NCBI GenBank assembly: GCA_007130045.1
Contig: SLTG01000007.1
Span: 1-41,845, forward strand
Source of the DNA: Opitutales bacterium
Lineage (GTDB): Bacteria > Verrucomicrobiota > Verrucomicrobiia > Opitutales > T3Sed10-336
Direction of reading: 5' to 3'
DNA length: 41,845 nt
Numbering within the stretch: the stretch's first letter is position 1; every line of letters starts with the position of its first letter. The position numbers and the translations under genes were made by a program. Under the pieces are notes generated by a model. The model was not told where the DNA came from, made no database searches, and worked only from the letters and a program-made list of their open reading frames with translations. Positions 1 to 8,702 of the stretch are shown here, in pieces.

Positions 1-269
1 CTTCGGTCGGCACGGATGAAGAAGGACGTTTGACGATAACCTACCGTGTGGACATGGACGCGGAAGGCGTGAGCGTGGCGCCGGAGGTGGCGCTGTCGCT
101 CGATCAGGACGTCTGGTTCCGGGAAGACAACGGGGGTGATGCTCCTTATGTGGTGATCAGTGAAGGCACGCCCGTTGAAGGGAGCATTTACGAGTTCACC
201 GCTACCGCGATGAACATCGAGGGTGGCCCGGCCGCGTTTATGCGGGTCTCCGTTGAGCAGCAGAATTGA
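1..269 (+). CDS. C-terminal end of a secreted or surface protein (5' partial)
   Basis: The reading frame is open from the left edge and stops with TGA at 267-269, so the start lies outside the window. About 89 residues are visible. They are acidic and rich in Val, Ala, Glu and Asp, with alternating hydrophobic residues as expected for a beta-sandwich (for example LTITYRVDMD and YEFTATAMNIEG). There is no membrane segment or cysteine. From memory this resembles the C-terminal beta domain shared by many large secreted verrucomicrobial proteins, but the visible part is too short for a family name. A strong hairpin terminator follows about 20 bases after the stop, so this is the end of its transcription unit. 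Confidence 0.6.
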   Translation, partial: SVGTDEEGRLTITYRVDMDAEGVSVAPEVALSLDQDVWFREDNGGDAPYVVISEGTPVEGSIYEFTATAMNIEGGPAAFMRVSVEQQN

Positions 270-290
270 GAAAAGTCGAGCTTTTCACCG

Positions 291-322
291 AAAGGCCGGT
301 CCCATTCGTGGGGCCGGCCTTT
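291..322 (+). terminator. Rho-independent terminator after the partial first gene
   Basis: A 13-bp stem (291-303 with 310-322, one G-T pair) closes a six-base loop. The stem is GC-rich and ends in TTT followed by a pyrimidine-rich stretch. It starts 21 bases after the stop codon at 269 and lies before ubiB at 406. Confidence 0.75.
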
Positions 323-405
323 CCTCATTACGGGGCCGGATCAAAAGAAAAATTGCCCGCTGTTTACAAGATGCTAAGCTTGAGACAGTTTCTTAATTCA
401 ACACC

Positions 406-2103
406 ATGTCGTTTTATCCTCCCGGAGTCATCAGCCGCACCTACCATCACGTCCAGCGTTATCGGGAGGTTGTCGCGGTTTTCATCAAATACGGGTTCGA
501 CGAGTTTCTACAACTGATCCACGGCAACCGTTACCTGAACTCGGTGTTTCGGATCAGCCGCCGGAACAAGCGGACCAAAGTTGCCCTCGAACGTTCGCGG
601 CCGGTACGGCTGAGGTTGGCGCTTCAGGACCTGGGCCCGACGTTCGTGAAAATGGGACAGATCCTCTCGACTCGCGCCGATCTCATTCCCCACGAATACA
701 TTCAGGAACTGCGCAAGCTCGAGGATGAGGTTCCCGCCGTCGCTTTCCCCGAGATCAAGGAGAAGATCGAGACGGAACTGCTTTCGAATCTTGATTCGCT
801 ATTTTCCGAGTTCGATCAGGAGCCCCTGGCCGCCGCGTCGATCGCCCAGATTCACCGTGCGCGGCTCGCGACGGGCGAGCAGGTCGTTGTCAAAGTCCAG
901 CGTCCCGGTCTCCGCCAGCGAATCGATACGGATCTCGAAATCATGTACACCCTCGCTTCCCTGCTGGAGAAACACGTGGAGGGATGGAGCATCCACCATC
1001 CTTCGGCGATTATCCGGCAAATGTCTCACATGCTGCGAAAGGAGCTGGATTTCACAATAGAAGCTTCCCACATCGAACGATTCGCCCACCAGTTCAAAGA
1101 CGAACAAACGCTTCACGTCCCCAAGGTGTACAGCGACGTTTCCAGCGAGAAGGTCCTGGTAATGGAATACCTCGACGGCATCAAGGCGACCAGGCTGGAT
1201 CTTCTCCAGGAAAAAGGTTACGACCTGAAGCGGATCGCCCATTACACGGCCGAACTTATGATGAAGCAGATATTCGTGCACGGCTTTTACCACGCCGATC
1301 CCCACGCGGGAAATCTCTTCGTCCTGCCGGAACAGGAGATTTCCTTTATCGATTTCGGCATGATGGGAATGATGAACCGGAAGATGCGCGAGCTTTTTGC
1401 GGACCTCCTTTTCTGCATCGCCCGGCGCGACGAAAGCGCCGCGGCCGATGCGTTAATTAAGCTCACCACATCGCAGCGGCCCCCCGAAAGGGGGGCTTTG
1501 GAGGCGGATGTCGCGGAGTTTATCACGCTTCATTTTTACAAGCCGATCCGCCAAATGAGCTTTGGAAGGCTCCTTCAGGAATTGCTTAACAAGACAACGC
1601 GCCACGGTCTGCGCATCCCCATGGAAATCTTCGTCCTGATCAAGGCGGTCGGTACCTTTGAAAGCGTGGTACGCCAACTCGATCCGGACTTCGACATTCT
1701 CAAGGAGACGGCCCCCTACGTGCGGAAGGTGCGGATGGACCGCACCCGCCCTTCGAGGCTGACGCGCAACCTCCTGGAGTCCGGGCTCAGCGCGCTCGAA
1801 TTCATGAAGGAATTGCCCGAAGATCTGCGGGCCGCCGTCCGATCGATCGAGATGGGCCGGGCCCGGCTCGCCTTCGAGCACCACGGCCTCTCTCCACTGA
1901 TTCAGGGCCTTGAACGCGTCAGCAACCGGATCGCTTTTGCGATCGTCCTCGCGGCTCTCATCGTCGGTTCGTCACTGATGGTCCACGCCCGTCTCCCCCC
2001 CACCTGGAACGACATCCCGATCATCGGTCTGGTCGGGTTCCTATTTGCCGCGATCATGGGCTTCGGTCTGTTGGTCTCTATCCTCAGGCATGGCAAAATG
2101 TAG
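406..2103 (+). CDS. ubiB: UbiB/ABC1/AarF-family atypical protein kinase-like protein
   Basis: 565 residues, usual for the bacterial family. UbiB/ABC1 proteins are atypical kinase-like ATPases that support isoprenoid-quinone biosynthesis at the membrane. All signature elements are visible: KMGQ (residues 82-85), the Ala-rich loop AAASIAQ near 142-148 in place of a normal P-loop, the ATP-site lysine in VVKVQRPG (K163), KELDF near 212-216, the catalytic block HADPHAGN (297-304) and DFG (316-318). Two hydrophobic segments at about 512-530 and 540-560 form the usual C-terminal membrane anchor. No other quinone gene is adjacent, so the assignment rests on sequence only. A convincing Shine-Dalgarno is not seen before the ATG; MSFYPPG is the first Met before the conserved region. 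Confidence 0.9.
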   Translation: MSFYPPGVISRTYHHVQRYREVVAVFIKYGFDEFLQLIHGNRYLNSVFRISRRNKRTKVALERSRPVRLRLALQDLGPTFVKMGQILSTRADLIPHEYIQELRKLEDEVPAVAFPEIKEKIETELLSNLDSLFSEFDQEPLAAASIAQIHRARLATGEQVVVKVQRPGLRQRIDTDLEIMYTLASLLEKHVEGWSIHHPSAIIRQMSHMLRKELDFTIEASHIERFAHQFKDEQTLHVPKVYSDVSSEKVLVMEYLDGIKATRLDLLQEKGYDLKRIAHYTAELMMKQIFVHGFYHADPHAGNLFVLPEQEISFIDFGMMGMMNRKMRELFADLLFCIARRDESAAADALIKLTTSQRPPERGALEADVAEFITLHFYKPIRQMSFGRLLQELLNKTTRHGLRIPMEIFVLIKAVGTFESVVRQLDPDFDILKETAPYVRKVRMDRTRPSRLTRNLLESGLSALEFMKELPEDLRAAVRSIEMGRARLAFEHHGLSPLIQGLERVSNRIAFAIVLAALIVGSSLMVHARLPPTWNDIPIIGLVGFLFAAIMGFGLLVSILRHGKM

Positions 2104-2181
2104 ATCCGTTCGTCCCAGGTCTTTTACGATTGACTTTGCGGCTGCCTGCGCCTGACTCTTCGTAAATTCCAATACCTTTAG

Positions 2182-2210
2182 TTGATCTGTCCTTCTGCAT
2201 AATTTAAAAT
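2182..2210 (+). promoter_or_regulatory. Candidate sigma70-type promoter of the sulfatase gene
   Basis: TTGATC (2182-2187) and TAAAAT (2205-2210) are 17 bases apart in an AT-rich stretch just before the sulfatase. The predicted start would leave a leader of only about six bases and would overlap the AAGGAAAG ribosome-binding sequence at 2211-2218, so the real promoter may lie a little further upstream. Confidence 0.3.
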
Positions 2211-2222
2211 AAGGAAAGCGCT

Positions 2223-3641
2223 ATGTTTTCAAAAGCAGTCACTTCATTGGGTGTAACCTCTTTTCTGTGCATGAATTTACAGGCAGGGTCGTTGCCCCAG
2301 GATGCATCAAGTCCGAATACGCAGACGAACCGGCCCAATGTCCTGGTCCTTTGGATCGACGACCTCGTACCCGCGTTGAATACGTACGGAATGGATTACG
2401 CGATCAGTCCCAATATCGACCGGCTGGCGGCGCGTTCAACCGTGTTCCAAAACGCGTATTGTTCAGTGCCCGTCTGCGGCGCATCCAGAGCATCTCTTCT
2501 TACCGGCCTGCATCCAACGCCCGACCGCTTCACCGCTTTCAATTCCAGGGCGGATGAGGATGTTCCTGAAATTAAATCGGTTCCGGAATTTTTCAGGATG
2601 AATGGTTACGAGACGATTTCTCTGGGCAAAATTTTTCATGTCAGGGCCGACCACGCCGAATCGGCTTGGAGCCGGCTTCCCTCAGGCGGCTCTCTCCCGC
2701 ATGCGACGATGCTCGATCCGGATTCGGAAAACTGGATCGGCGGAACTCGAGAGCGTGGCCCATTCTACGAAATCGGGGATGTGGATGACTGGGCTTATCC
2801 TGACGGTAAGGTTGCGAAACGGGCCATCAAAGAGTTGGAACGCCTTAACGGATCGGACGATCCGTTTTTCCTGGCCGTCGGCTTTATCCGTCCGCACCTG
2901 CCTTTTTATGCTCCCCGGCAGTATTGGGACCTCTATGACAGGGACGAGATTCCGCTGGCGCCTTTCCGGGAACGGCCTGAAGGGGCTCCGCAGCAGTTGC
3001 GTGGAAGCGGAGAGATACGCACTTATGGAGACAGGGGTCTGGAATACAATTCAGACGAATTTCATCGCATCGCCCGGCACGGATACCTTGCGTGCGTGAG
3101 CTATGTCGATGCATTGGTCGGACATGTACTTGATGCGCTGGAAAAAAATGGGTTCGCCGAGAATACCATTATCGTTCTCCTGGGAGATCATGGGTTTCTC
3201 CTCGGAGAGCACAATTTCTGGGGCAAACATAATCTTCTTCACAACGCATTGCATACACCATTAATGATCACTCGTCCCGGGCAAAATCCAATTGACATAT
3301 ACACTCCGGTTTCTTTGGTGGATGTCGCCCCCACGCTCTTCGACCTTGCTGCTATCGAAAAGCCCGACTATTTGCATGGGCACTCACTGCTGGAGGCTCT
3401 TGATGGAAGGGGCGAGCATTTGGAAGGCGTCACCTACAGCCGGTGGAGAACGGGCGATGCGGTCGTGACGCGCGACTGGATCTATGCTGAATACAATGGG
3501 GGGGATTCGTTGCTGCTGGATTTGAAGAATGACCCGGAAGCGCGTCGCAATGCCGTGAGTGATAGTGACAAGGGCGACGCGGTCGAACTCCTTAAGGCTC
3601 GTCTGAACGATTTCCGTGCGCAAGCTGAGGTGCTGCCTTGA
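2223..3641 (+). CDS. Sulfatase, iduronate-2-sulfatase-like (formylglycine type)
   Basis: 472 residues with a probable N-terminal export signal (about 1-23) and no lipobox. The sulfatase signature C-G-A-S-R, followed by LLTG, is present with the cysteine at residue 85; this Cys is oxidised to formylglycine in active enzymes. Metal-site segments are visible: LWIDDL near 43-48 and GDHGFLLGEHNFWGKHN in the C-terminal third. The overall pattern (SPNIDRLA, then RPHLPF, then WGKHNLLHNALHTPL) resembles the iduronate-2-sulfatase-like group that acts on sulfated polysaccharides; the substrate cannot be told. The ATG has a good Shine-Dalgarno (AAGGAAAG). Wobble positions look more AT-rich than in neighbouring genes, which could reflect transfer. 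No maturase is adjacent; the FGE-like protein at 6371 lacks the expected cysteines. Confidence 0.9.
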   Translation: MFSKAVTSLGVTSFLCMNLQAGSLPQDASSPNTQTNRPNVLVLWIDDLVPALNTYGMDYAISPNIDRLAARSTVFQNAYCSVPVCGASRASLLTGLHPTPDRFTAFNSRADEDVPEIKSVPEFFRMNGYETISLGKIFHVRADHAESAWSRLPSGGSLPHATMLDPDSENWIGGTRERGPFYEIGDVDDWAYPDGKVAKRAIKELERLNGSDDPFFLAVGFIRPHLPFYAPRQYWDLYDRDEIPLAPFRERPEGAPQQLRGSGEIRTYGDRGLEYNSDEFHRIARHGYLACVSYVDALVGHVLDALEKNGFAENTIIVLLGDHGFLLGEHNFWGKHNLLHNALHTPLMITRPGQNPIDIYTPVSLVDVAPTLFDLAAIEKPDYLHGHSLLEALDGRGEHLEGVTYSRWRTGDAVVTRDWIYAEYNGGDSLLLDLKNDPEARRNAVSDSDKGDAVELLKARLNDFRAQAEVLP

Positions 3642-3838
3642 TGTATTTGACGCCCGACTTCTTTTTGTCATCCCCGGGGCGGCAATGCCGGGAAGGGGGA
3701 GTCGTAGCGCTATAGTGACGGAAATCGACCCGATCTTCGGATCGTGCCAGTCCGTCTCCCGGCATGCCGGGACCGCTTTCAGGTTGTCGGGGATTGAGTG
3801 ACCGCCGGCAATTGAGCCGAATTCGTGATAGGGGGAGG

Positions 3839-5182
3839 TCAGACAAGGGTTTTCCGGGCGGTCCGGAGGGTTTTCAGTACGTCAAAGAAATCCGGAAAGG
3901 TTTTCGCGCAGCAGTGCGGATCCTTGATGTTGAGCCAGGGACGTCCGTCACCCCGCAGGTCGTGGCTGCCGAGGATGGCGAAGCTCATTGCGATGCGGTG
4001 GTCGTCGTAGGTCTTGATTTCGGTATCGCGGATGAGCGGGGCGGGGTGGATTTCGAGGGAGTCGTCCTTCTCCCCGATTCCCTGACCGAGTTTGCGGAGT
4101 TCGAACGACATGGCGTGGACCCGGTCGGTCTCCTGTTTGCGTGTGTGGGAAATGCCGGTGATGCGGGTCGGTCCTTCGAGCAAAGGAGCGATTGCGGCGA
4201 GCGTGAGAAAGGTGTCGGAAATGGCCGTGAAATCGCGGTCAACACCGCGCAGGGAGGTGGGGGCGGGCTCCCTCCGGGCGCGAAGTCCTTCCGGAGTGGC
4301 TTTGACCTCGAGACCGGTCGCGGCCAGGATTTCGGCAAAATCGACATCGCCCTGCAACCCGGAGTAACGCAAATCCCGAACAAGAATTTCGCCGCCAACG
4401 ACGGCCGGAAGGGCGAGAAAGTAACTCGCGGCGGTGGCGTCGCCTTCAACCGGATAAATACCCCCCGCCGGAGCGCGGTAGGGAGTTCCGGCGACGACGG
4501 CGAAAGTGTTGGCCGACTTCGTGTGATAGAACGGTTGGCCGAACTGGTGCATCATGGCCTCGGTCATGTTGACGAACGGGCGGGAAACCGTTTCCTTTGC
4601 GAGGCGGATCCGGAGATCGTCGCGGGCAAGCGGGGCGACCATGAGAAGCGCCGAGAGCATCTGGCTGCTTGCCCGGGCGTCGATCGTCACTTCGCCGCCC
4701 TGGAGTCCGGAGGCGGTGTCGATTTCGAGCGGAAACGAGTCGATGTCCGAGGCTTTGATGCGTATCCCGAGTGAACGGAGAGCGTTGACGAGTCCGGCCA
4801 TGGGACGCCGGCGCATCTGTGGAACACCGTCGAGTTTGTATTTCCCGCGCGCTGCGACGCAGCAGAAGGCGGCGAGGAAGCGCGCGGCGGTCCCGGCGTT
4901 GCCGACGTCGATCTCAGCCGTTTTCACCGGAATTACGCCGCCCTGACCCTCGACCTCGATGGTCTTCGATTCCCGGTCCTCATGGACCGGAATCCCCAGG
5001 TCCTTGAGCGCACGGATCATGATCAGCGTGTCGTCGCTAAAGAGGGCGTTTCCGAGACGGGTCGTTCCTTCCGCCATTGCCGCCAGCAGCAGAGCGCGAT
5101 TCGTGATGCTTTTCGAGCCGGGCAGAGAGACCGCCCCGAAGACGGGGTGAGTAAACGGTTGAATTGGCAATGGATTGCACAT
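3839..5182 (-). CDS. aroA: 3-phosphoshikimate 1-carboxyvinyltransferase (EPSP synthase)
   Basis: 447 residues, close to the family norm. The enzyme joins phosphoenolpyruvate and shikimate-3-phosphate in the cytoplasmic shikimate pathway. Visible motifs are LPGSKSITNRALLL (Lys24, substrate binding), NAGTAARF near 95-102, DGVPQMRRRP with the conserved arginines near 124, EGDATAASYF and, near the end, the catalytic-region DHRIAMSFA. The NAGTAAR motif is the class I form. It lies 18 bases downstream of tyrA on the same strand, so the two are almost certainly one operon for aromatic amino acids. Confidence 0.96.
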   Translation of the reverse strand: MCNPLPIQPFTHPVFGAVSLPGSKSITNRALLLAAMAEGTTRLGNALFSDDTLIMIRALKDLGIPVHEDRESKTIEVEGQGGVIPVKTAEIDVGNAGTAARFLAAFCCVAARGKYKLDGVPQMRRRPMAGLVNALRSLGIRIKASDIDSFPLEIDTASGLQGGEVTIDARASSQMLSALLMVAPLARDDLRIRLAKETVSRPFVNMTEAMMHQFGQPFYHTKSANTFAVVAGTPYRAPAGGIYPVEGDATAASYFLALPAVVGGEILVRDLRYSGLQGDVDFAEILAATGLEVKATPEGLRARREPAPTSLRGVDRDFTAISDTFLTLAAIAPLLEGPTRITGISHTRKQETDRVHAMSFELRKLGQGIGEKDDSLEIHPAPLIRDTEIKTYDDHRIAMSFAILGSHDLRGDGRPWLNIKDPHCCAKTFPDFFDVLKTLRTARKTLV

Positions 5183-5200
5183 GGTACGAAACGGATGACG

Positions 5201-6046
5201 TCAGAGTTTGTCGCGGTAGGCTTTGCCGCGGTCGAGAATGTGGCGTGCGAGGTAGTAGTCTTCGTTGGCGAGTGCGGTTTGGAATGCGTGCAGTTCGTCC
5301 TGATACTCGCGAAGGGCGCGCAGAATCTCGTGGCGGTTTTGCTGGAGGATCTCGCGCCACATTTCGGTGTTTCCGGACGCGACCCGGGTGGTGTCGCGGA
5401 GTCCGCCTCCGGCGTACTTGACCCAGCTTGAATCCTTGCGGCCGAGGAAATCGCAGAGCGTCGAGGCAAGCACGTGGGGAAGGTGGCTGATGTGGGCGAC
5501 GATCTCGTCGTGGGCTTCGGGTCCTATGGTGACGACGTCCGAATTGAGGTGTCTCCAAAACGCGACCACTATTTCAACGGATTGCGGATTGCTCTCTTCG
5601 AGCGGCGTTACGAAGCACGTGCGGCGTTCGAAGAGATCGTCGCGGGCGTTTTCCATTCCCGATTTCTCCGATCCCGCCATCGGATGGGATCCGATAAAGT
5701 GACGATTCCCTCCGAGTTCGTGGTGCCCTTGGCGGCAGATGAGGCTTTTCACGCTGCCGACGTCGGTGACGATCGCGCCGGGGGGAAGGGCGTCTTTTAT
5801 TGCGCGAACGAGTTCGGGGATTTTCTCCACCGGTGTACAGACCACCACGAAGCTGGATTCACGGCAGGCGTCCTGCGGGGTGTCGAATACTTCGTCGCAC
5901 CACGGGGCTTCCTTGAGTTCGAGGCGGGTTTCCGGACGGCGGGCCCAGACCGCAATGGTCGAAGCGAGACCGCGCTTGCGTACCGCCTGGGCGAGAGAAG
6001 CGCCGAGGAGGCCCGGAGCGAGAATAGTGATTTTTTTAAGCACCAA
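5201..6046 (-). CDS. tyrA: Prephenate/arogenate dehydrogenase
   Basis: 281 residues, typical for a stand-alone TyrA without fused chorismate mutase or ACT domain. It carries out NAD(P)-dependent oxidative decarboxylation of prephenate or arogenate in tyrosine synthesis. An N-terminal Rossmann motif is present (ITILAPGLLGASLA; the first position of the usual GxGxxG is Ala, giving A-P-G-L-L-G). GSHPMAGSEKSG at about 119-130 carries the catalytic His121. The remainder is the helical dimerisation domain. It is first in the tyrA-aroA operon. The substrate (prephenate or arogenate) and cofactor cannot be decided by eye. Confidence 0.93.
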   Translation of the reverse strand: MVLKKITILAPGLLGASLAQAVRKRGLASTIAVWARRPETRLELKEAPWCDEVFDTPQDACRESSFVVVCTPVEKIPELVRAIKDALPPGAIVTDVGSVKSLICRQGHHELGGNRHFIGSHPMAGSEKSGMENARDDLFERRTCFVTPLEESNPQSVEIVVAFWRHLNSDVVTIGPEAHDEIVAHISHLPHVLASTLCDFLGRKDSSWVKYAGGGLRDTTRVASGNTEMWREILQQNRHEILRALREYQDELHAFQTALANEDYYLARHILDRGKAYRDKL

Positions 6047-6197
6047 GAGTCCAGAAGTTTATGCATCAACGAGGGCCGGGGAAAAGATCTGAATTCCGCA
6101 GCGTGAACCACCCATTGTTCGCATATTTGTGATGCTAAGTCTTGCTTGGTTCCGAAATCAATTCAAACGAGGAGCAATTTTCTTGTGCCCGGGGTGA

Positions 6198-6225
6198 TTG
6201 ATCGTTTTTTTACAATAGGTATAAC
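6198..6225 (+). promoter_or_regulatory. Candidate promoter upstream of the FGE-like gene
   Basis: TTGATC (6198-6203) and TATAAC (6220-6225) are separated by 16 bases in an AT-rich island. A second AT-rich box, TATAAT at 6329-6334, lies closer to the preferred start codon at 6371 but lacks a clear -35 partner. Either could serve the downstream gene. Confidence 0.4.
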
Positions 6226-6370
6226 CTGCCGGAATCGCGGTTTCTTCGAGTGGACGCTCCTGTTATCGATGGACTCGAAAGTGGCGGAGAATTGAATGGA
6301 ACCGCACCGTTCGATTTGGTTTCCTTGGTATAATTATAAAACGTATTTCACGCAGTCACACACCCAACGC

Positions 6371-8113
6371 ATGCCCTACAAATCAAAGCTGAGTAGAAAA
6401 GCAAAGTTCCGACGTTTCGGCTACGTCTTTTTCTTCGGATTGATCGCCGTGGTGATCGGGGCGATCATCTACATGATTTTCGAGCCGGGTGGCGGACCAC
6501 GCAGCGTCACTCGAGGCGATCGCGCAGAGCTTTCCCCGGAGCAACGCACCGCCTTGATGGGAGAAAGCCGGGAACTGGAGCGGCGGTTTAACGAGTCGGT
6601 TGCAGGAGAGGAGAAGCCCGGCGGAGAGGAGATTGCGATTCTCAGGGAGGCGTATGATAAACTCAGAAGGGCCGTCACCAATAACCCGTACGCGTCGATG
6701 TCCGATCGGCAGCGATTGGATCGCCTGCGGGAATATTTGGTCGAATACGAAGGCGACTATCTCGGGGGACGCGTTGCAGCACTCCGTGCACAGGCCGCGG
6801 AGGAGCGTGCCGCCGGCGCCTACCTGAACGCCGAAAGCCTGATCGAGGAGGCGCTCGAAATCCAGGTAACCATCAACCGGGAACTGAGACAGAGCCCGCA
6901 CAGCAGCAACGCCCTGGTTTCGGCGTTGAACAGGGAGCTGGTGAACCTGCGCGCCGAGCCGATAATTGCTCGCAGTCGGGATGCCGAGGATGAAGCGCTG
7001 CAGGCGGTGCGCGAAGAGCGTTGGGCGGACGCGCTGGATCTCTACTCGGAAGCGCTCGAGGGGCAGGTCAGGATCAACCAGGACTTTCAGCGGACACCCT
7101 ACACCGACCGCACCCGGGTAAATCGGCTCGAAGAGGAAATCGCATCCCTGGAAACGTTGGGGGTTCGGTCCGAGATCGCGTCGCTTGAAGAGGAGGGACG
7201 GGTCCTGTTGGAGGAAGGGAGCTTCGAAGAGGCCGCGGAGCGATTCGCCCTCGCCGCTCGGCGCCAGACTGAACTGAATCGCCGGTTTCCGGGGAGCCGA
7301 TACGCGTCCACCGCCGCGGTGAGGGAGCTGGAAAGCGTACGGCAGACCGCCCTCAGCGGGGAGCTCGCACAGGAGTTGGAGGACGCGGTGGAGACTATGA
7401 ACATGCACCTTCGGGAGCGACAGCCGGCGGAGGCCCGGAGCGCCATGAGCGAGGCGGACCGTTTGATCCGCACGCTCGAGGGCGAGTTTCCCCTTAGCGA
7501 ATTCGGCGATGACGAACTTTCGCTGCGGATCAGCTATCTCAATTCGATTCAGGGCAGAATCGGCTCGATTCTCGAAGAGGTGTATGAAAACCTCGAGGCG
7601 GTCCCGGGCGGGAACGGCGTGATGCTCTACCGGTACGAAACGCCTCAGCGGCTGTATTCGGGAATTATGAACCGAAACCCGAGCCGCAACGTGGGCCCGG
7701 ACCTTCCCGTCGATTCGGTCAACCTGGGGGAGGCTGAGGAGTTCTGCCGGCGGCTGTCGTGGGTGCTTGGAAAAACGGTTCGACTCCCGACGCGCGAGGA
7801 GTTTCTTCTCGCCGCAGGCGACCTTCCAGCAGTCGATGAAGTTTCGCGGTTCGCATGGCACCTCCGCAACAGCGGAGGCGAATCGCGGCAGGTCGGCACC
7901 CGGGACCGCAACGCGCACGGTTTCCACGATCTCCTGGGCAATGTGGCCGAATGGACATCCACCAATGAAGGTGATCGCCGGGCTTGGGTTGCGGGCGGGA
8001 GCTACGACGATGAGCTCGATGAGGGCGGCGAACTGCCGTTTCGGGCAATCGAGGTCAACGATCGTTCGCGTGCGATCGGATTTCGGTTTGTGGTGGAGGA
8101 GCAATTCACCTGA
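6371..8113 (+). CDS. Membrane-anchored helical-repeat protein with FGE-sulfatase (SUMF1-like) domain
   Basis: 580 residues from the preferred ATG. A basic N-terminus (PYKSKLSRKAKFRR) precedes one membrane helix (about 17-37), so most of the protein should be periplasmic. Residues about 65-390 hold roughly five imperfect helical repeats of 55-70 residues, three of them with a pattern like ALEIQVTINREL / ALEGQVRINQDF / AARRQTELNRRF. Residues 415-575 match the FGE-sulfatase fold: PVDSVNLGEAEEFCRRLSW, RLPTREEF, LLGNVAEWTS, AGGS and GFRF. The cysteine pair of true formylglycine-generating enzymes, which should follow GGS, is absent, so it probably does not mature sulfatases; a binding role is possible. 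An in-frame ATG at 6296 has a better ribosome site (GGCGGAGA) but adds 25 residues with atypical AT-rich codons. Confidence 0.8.
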   Translation: MPYKSKLSRKAKFRRFGYVFFFGLIAVVIGAIIYMIFEPGGGPRSVTRGDRAELSPEQRTALMGESRELERRFNESVAGEEKPGGEEIAILREAYDKLRRAVTNNPYASMSDRQRLDRLREYLVEYEGDYLGGRVAALRAQAAEERAAGAYLNAESLIEEALEIQVTINRELRQSPHSSNALVSALNRELVNLRAEPIIARSRDAEDEALQAVREERWADALDLYSEALEGQVRINQDFQRTPYTDRTRVNRLEEEIASLETLGVRSEIASLEEEGRVLLEEGSFEEAAERFALAARRQTELNRRFPGSRYASTAAVRELESVRQTALSGELAQELEDAVETMNMHLRERQPAEARSAMSEADRLIRTLEGEFPLSEFGDDELSLRISYLNSIQGRIGSILEEVYENLEAVPGGNGVMLYRYETPQRLYSGIMNRNPSRNVGPDLPVDSVNLGEAEEFCRRLSWVLGKTVRLPTREEFLLAAGDLPAVDEVSRFAWHLRNSGGESRQVGTRDRNAHGFHDLLGNVAEWTSTNEGDRRAWVAGGSYDDELDEGGELPFRAIEVNDRSRAIGFRFVVEEQFT

Positions 8114-8165
8114 CGTCCTTCTTTCCTGCGCCGGGGTCGCCGGGGTCAATTTCTGAGAAAATGCG

Positions 8166-8194
8166 TTGACAGGTCAATCGGAGTACGCTTTGTT
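8166..8194 (+). promoter_or_regulatory. Candidate promoter of rpmJ-rpmE2
   Basis: A perfect -35 hexamer TTGACA (8166-8171) is followed 17 bases later by TTTGTT (8189-8194), a weak -10. The resulting leader would be only a few bases long. No Zur-like palindrome is visible around it. Confidence 0.35.
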
Positions 8195-8204
8195 CTTCCT
8201 CTTT

Positions 8205-8330
8205 ATGAAAGTTGTCACGTCATTGAAATCCGTAAAGGGCCGCCATCCCGGTTGTCAGGTCGTTCGCCGCCGCGGGAAGGTCTACGTCATCAATAAAACG
8301 AATCCTCGGTTCAAAGCGCGCCAGAGGTAA
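8205..8330 (+). CDS. rpmJ: 50S ribosomal protein L36, zinc-free type
   Basis: 41 residues beginning [20 protein letters not shown] and ending PRFKARQR. This is the C-minus form of L36: the zinc-binding CxxC and the later Cys/His of classical 37-residue L36 are missing and only one cysteine remains. The [19 protein letters not shown] core is diagnostic. L36 binds 23S rRNA in the large subunit. It sits 19 bases before rpmE2, and the two form a compact ribosomal-protein unit. Confidence 0.95.
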   Translation: MKVVTSLKSVKGRHPGCQVVRRRGKVYVINKTNPRFKARQR

Positions 8331-8349
8331 GAACCTTTATTTGTCCACC

Positions 8350-8604
8350 GTGAAGAAAGATATTCACCCAAAGCTCAATCCGGTCGCTTTTGTCGATGTT
8401 TCTTCAGGGAAACGTTTTCTGTCCCGTTCGACGGCAAGGTCCCAGCGCAAGGAGGAAATTGACGGAGTCGAACATTTCGTGGTCCTGCGTGACGTGACCG
8501 CCGACTCCCATCCGGCGTACACGGGTGAGAAGCGCATGGTCGATTCGGCCGGCCGTGTGGAGAAGTTCGAAAAGAAATTCCGCCGGGTCCGCCGCAAAGG
8601 TTAG
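8350..8604 (+). CDS. rpmE2: 50S ribosomal protein L31 type B, zinc-free
   Basis: 84 residues from GTG at 8350, which gives the family N-terminus (M)KKDIHPKLNPV. A TTG at 8341 would add three residues (M-S-T) and is possible. Type B hallmarks are SSGKRFLSRST, DSHPAYTGEKRMVDSAGRVEKF and a basic tail; the CxxC of zinc-binding L31 is absent. The protein is part of the large subunit at the intersubunit bridge. In many bacteria L31B and zinc-free L36 replace zinc-containing copies in zinc limitation; whether this genome keeps zinc copies cannot be seen here. Confidence 0.93.
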   Translation: MKKDIHPKLNPVAFVDVSSGKRFLSRSTARSQRKEEIDGVEHFVVLRDVTADSHPAYTGEKRMVDSAGRVEKFEKKFRRVRRKG

Positions 8605-8702
8605 GGCGGCCGGAACGGGTGCCAGGTTTCGGCGCTGACACGGATCCCCCGGCAGGCGAACGAATCTCCCGAGCGCCGCCTTTATCGGCCAGGTCAATTC
8701 TC

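Noticed and set aside
3757-3772. 16-bp perfect palindrome TCCCGGCATGCCGGGA and a nearby TTCG-loop hairpin between the sulfatase gene and aroA
   Set aside because: Convergent genes often have such hairpins. No T-run follows and I could not pair it with other clear copies, so I do not call a terminator or a repeat family.
3764-4774. 336-residue plus-strand frame opposite aroA
   Set aside because: It is antisense to a certain EPSP synthase; the long frame follows from codon bias.
6383-8149. 588-residue open frame antisense to the FGE-like gene
   Set aside because: It mirrors the real gene's GC-rich third positions, has no recognisable domain, and its reading is rich in Pro, Arg and His as expected of a shadow frame.
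8114-8204. Zur-box candidate upstream of rpmJ
   Set aside because: No palindrome resembling a Zur site is present; only a -35-like TTGACA.
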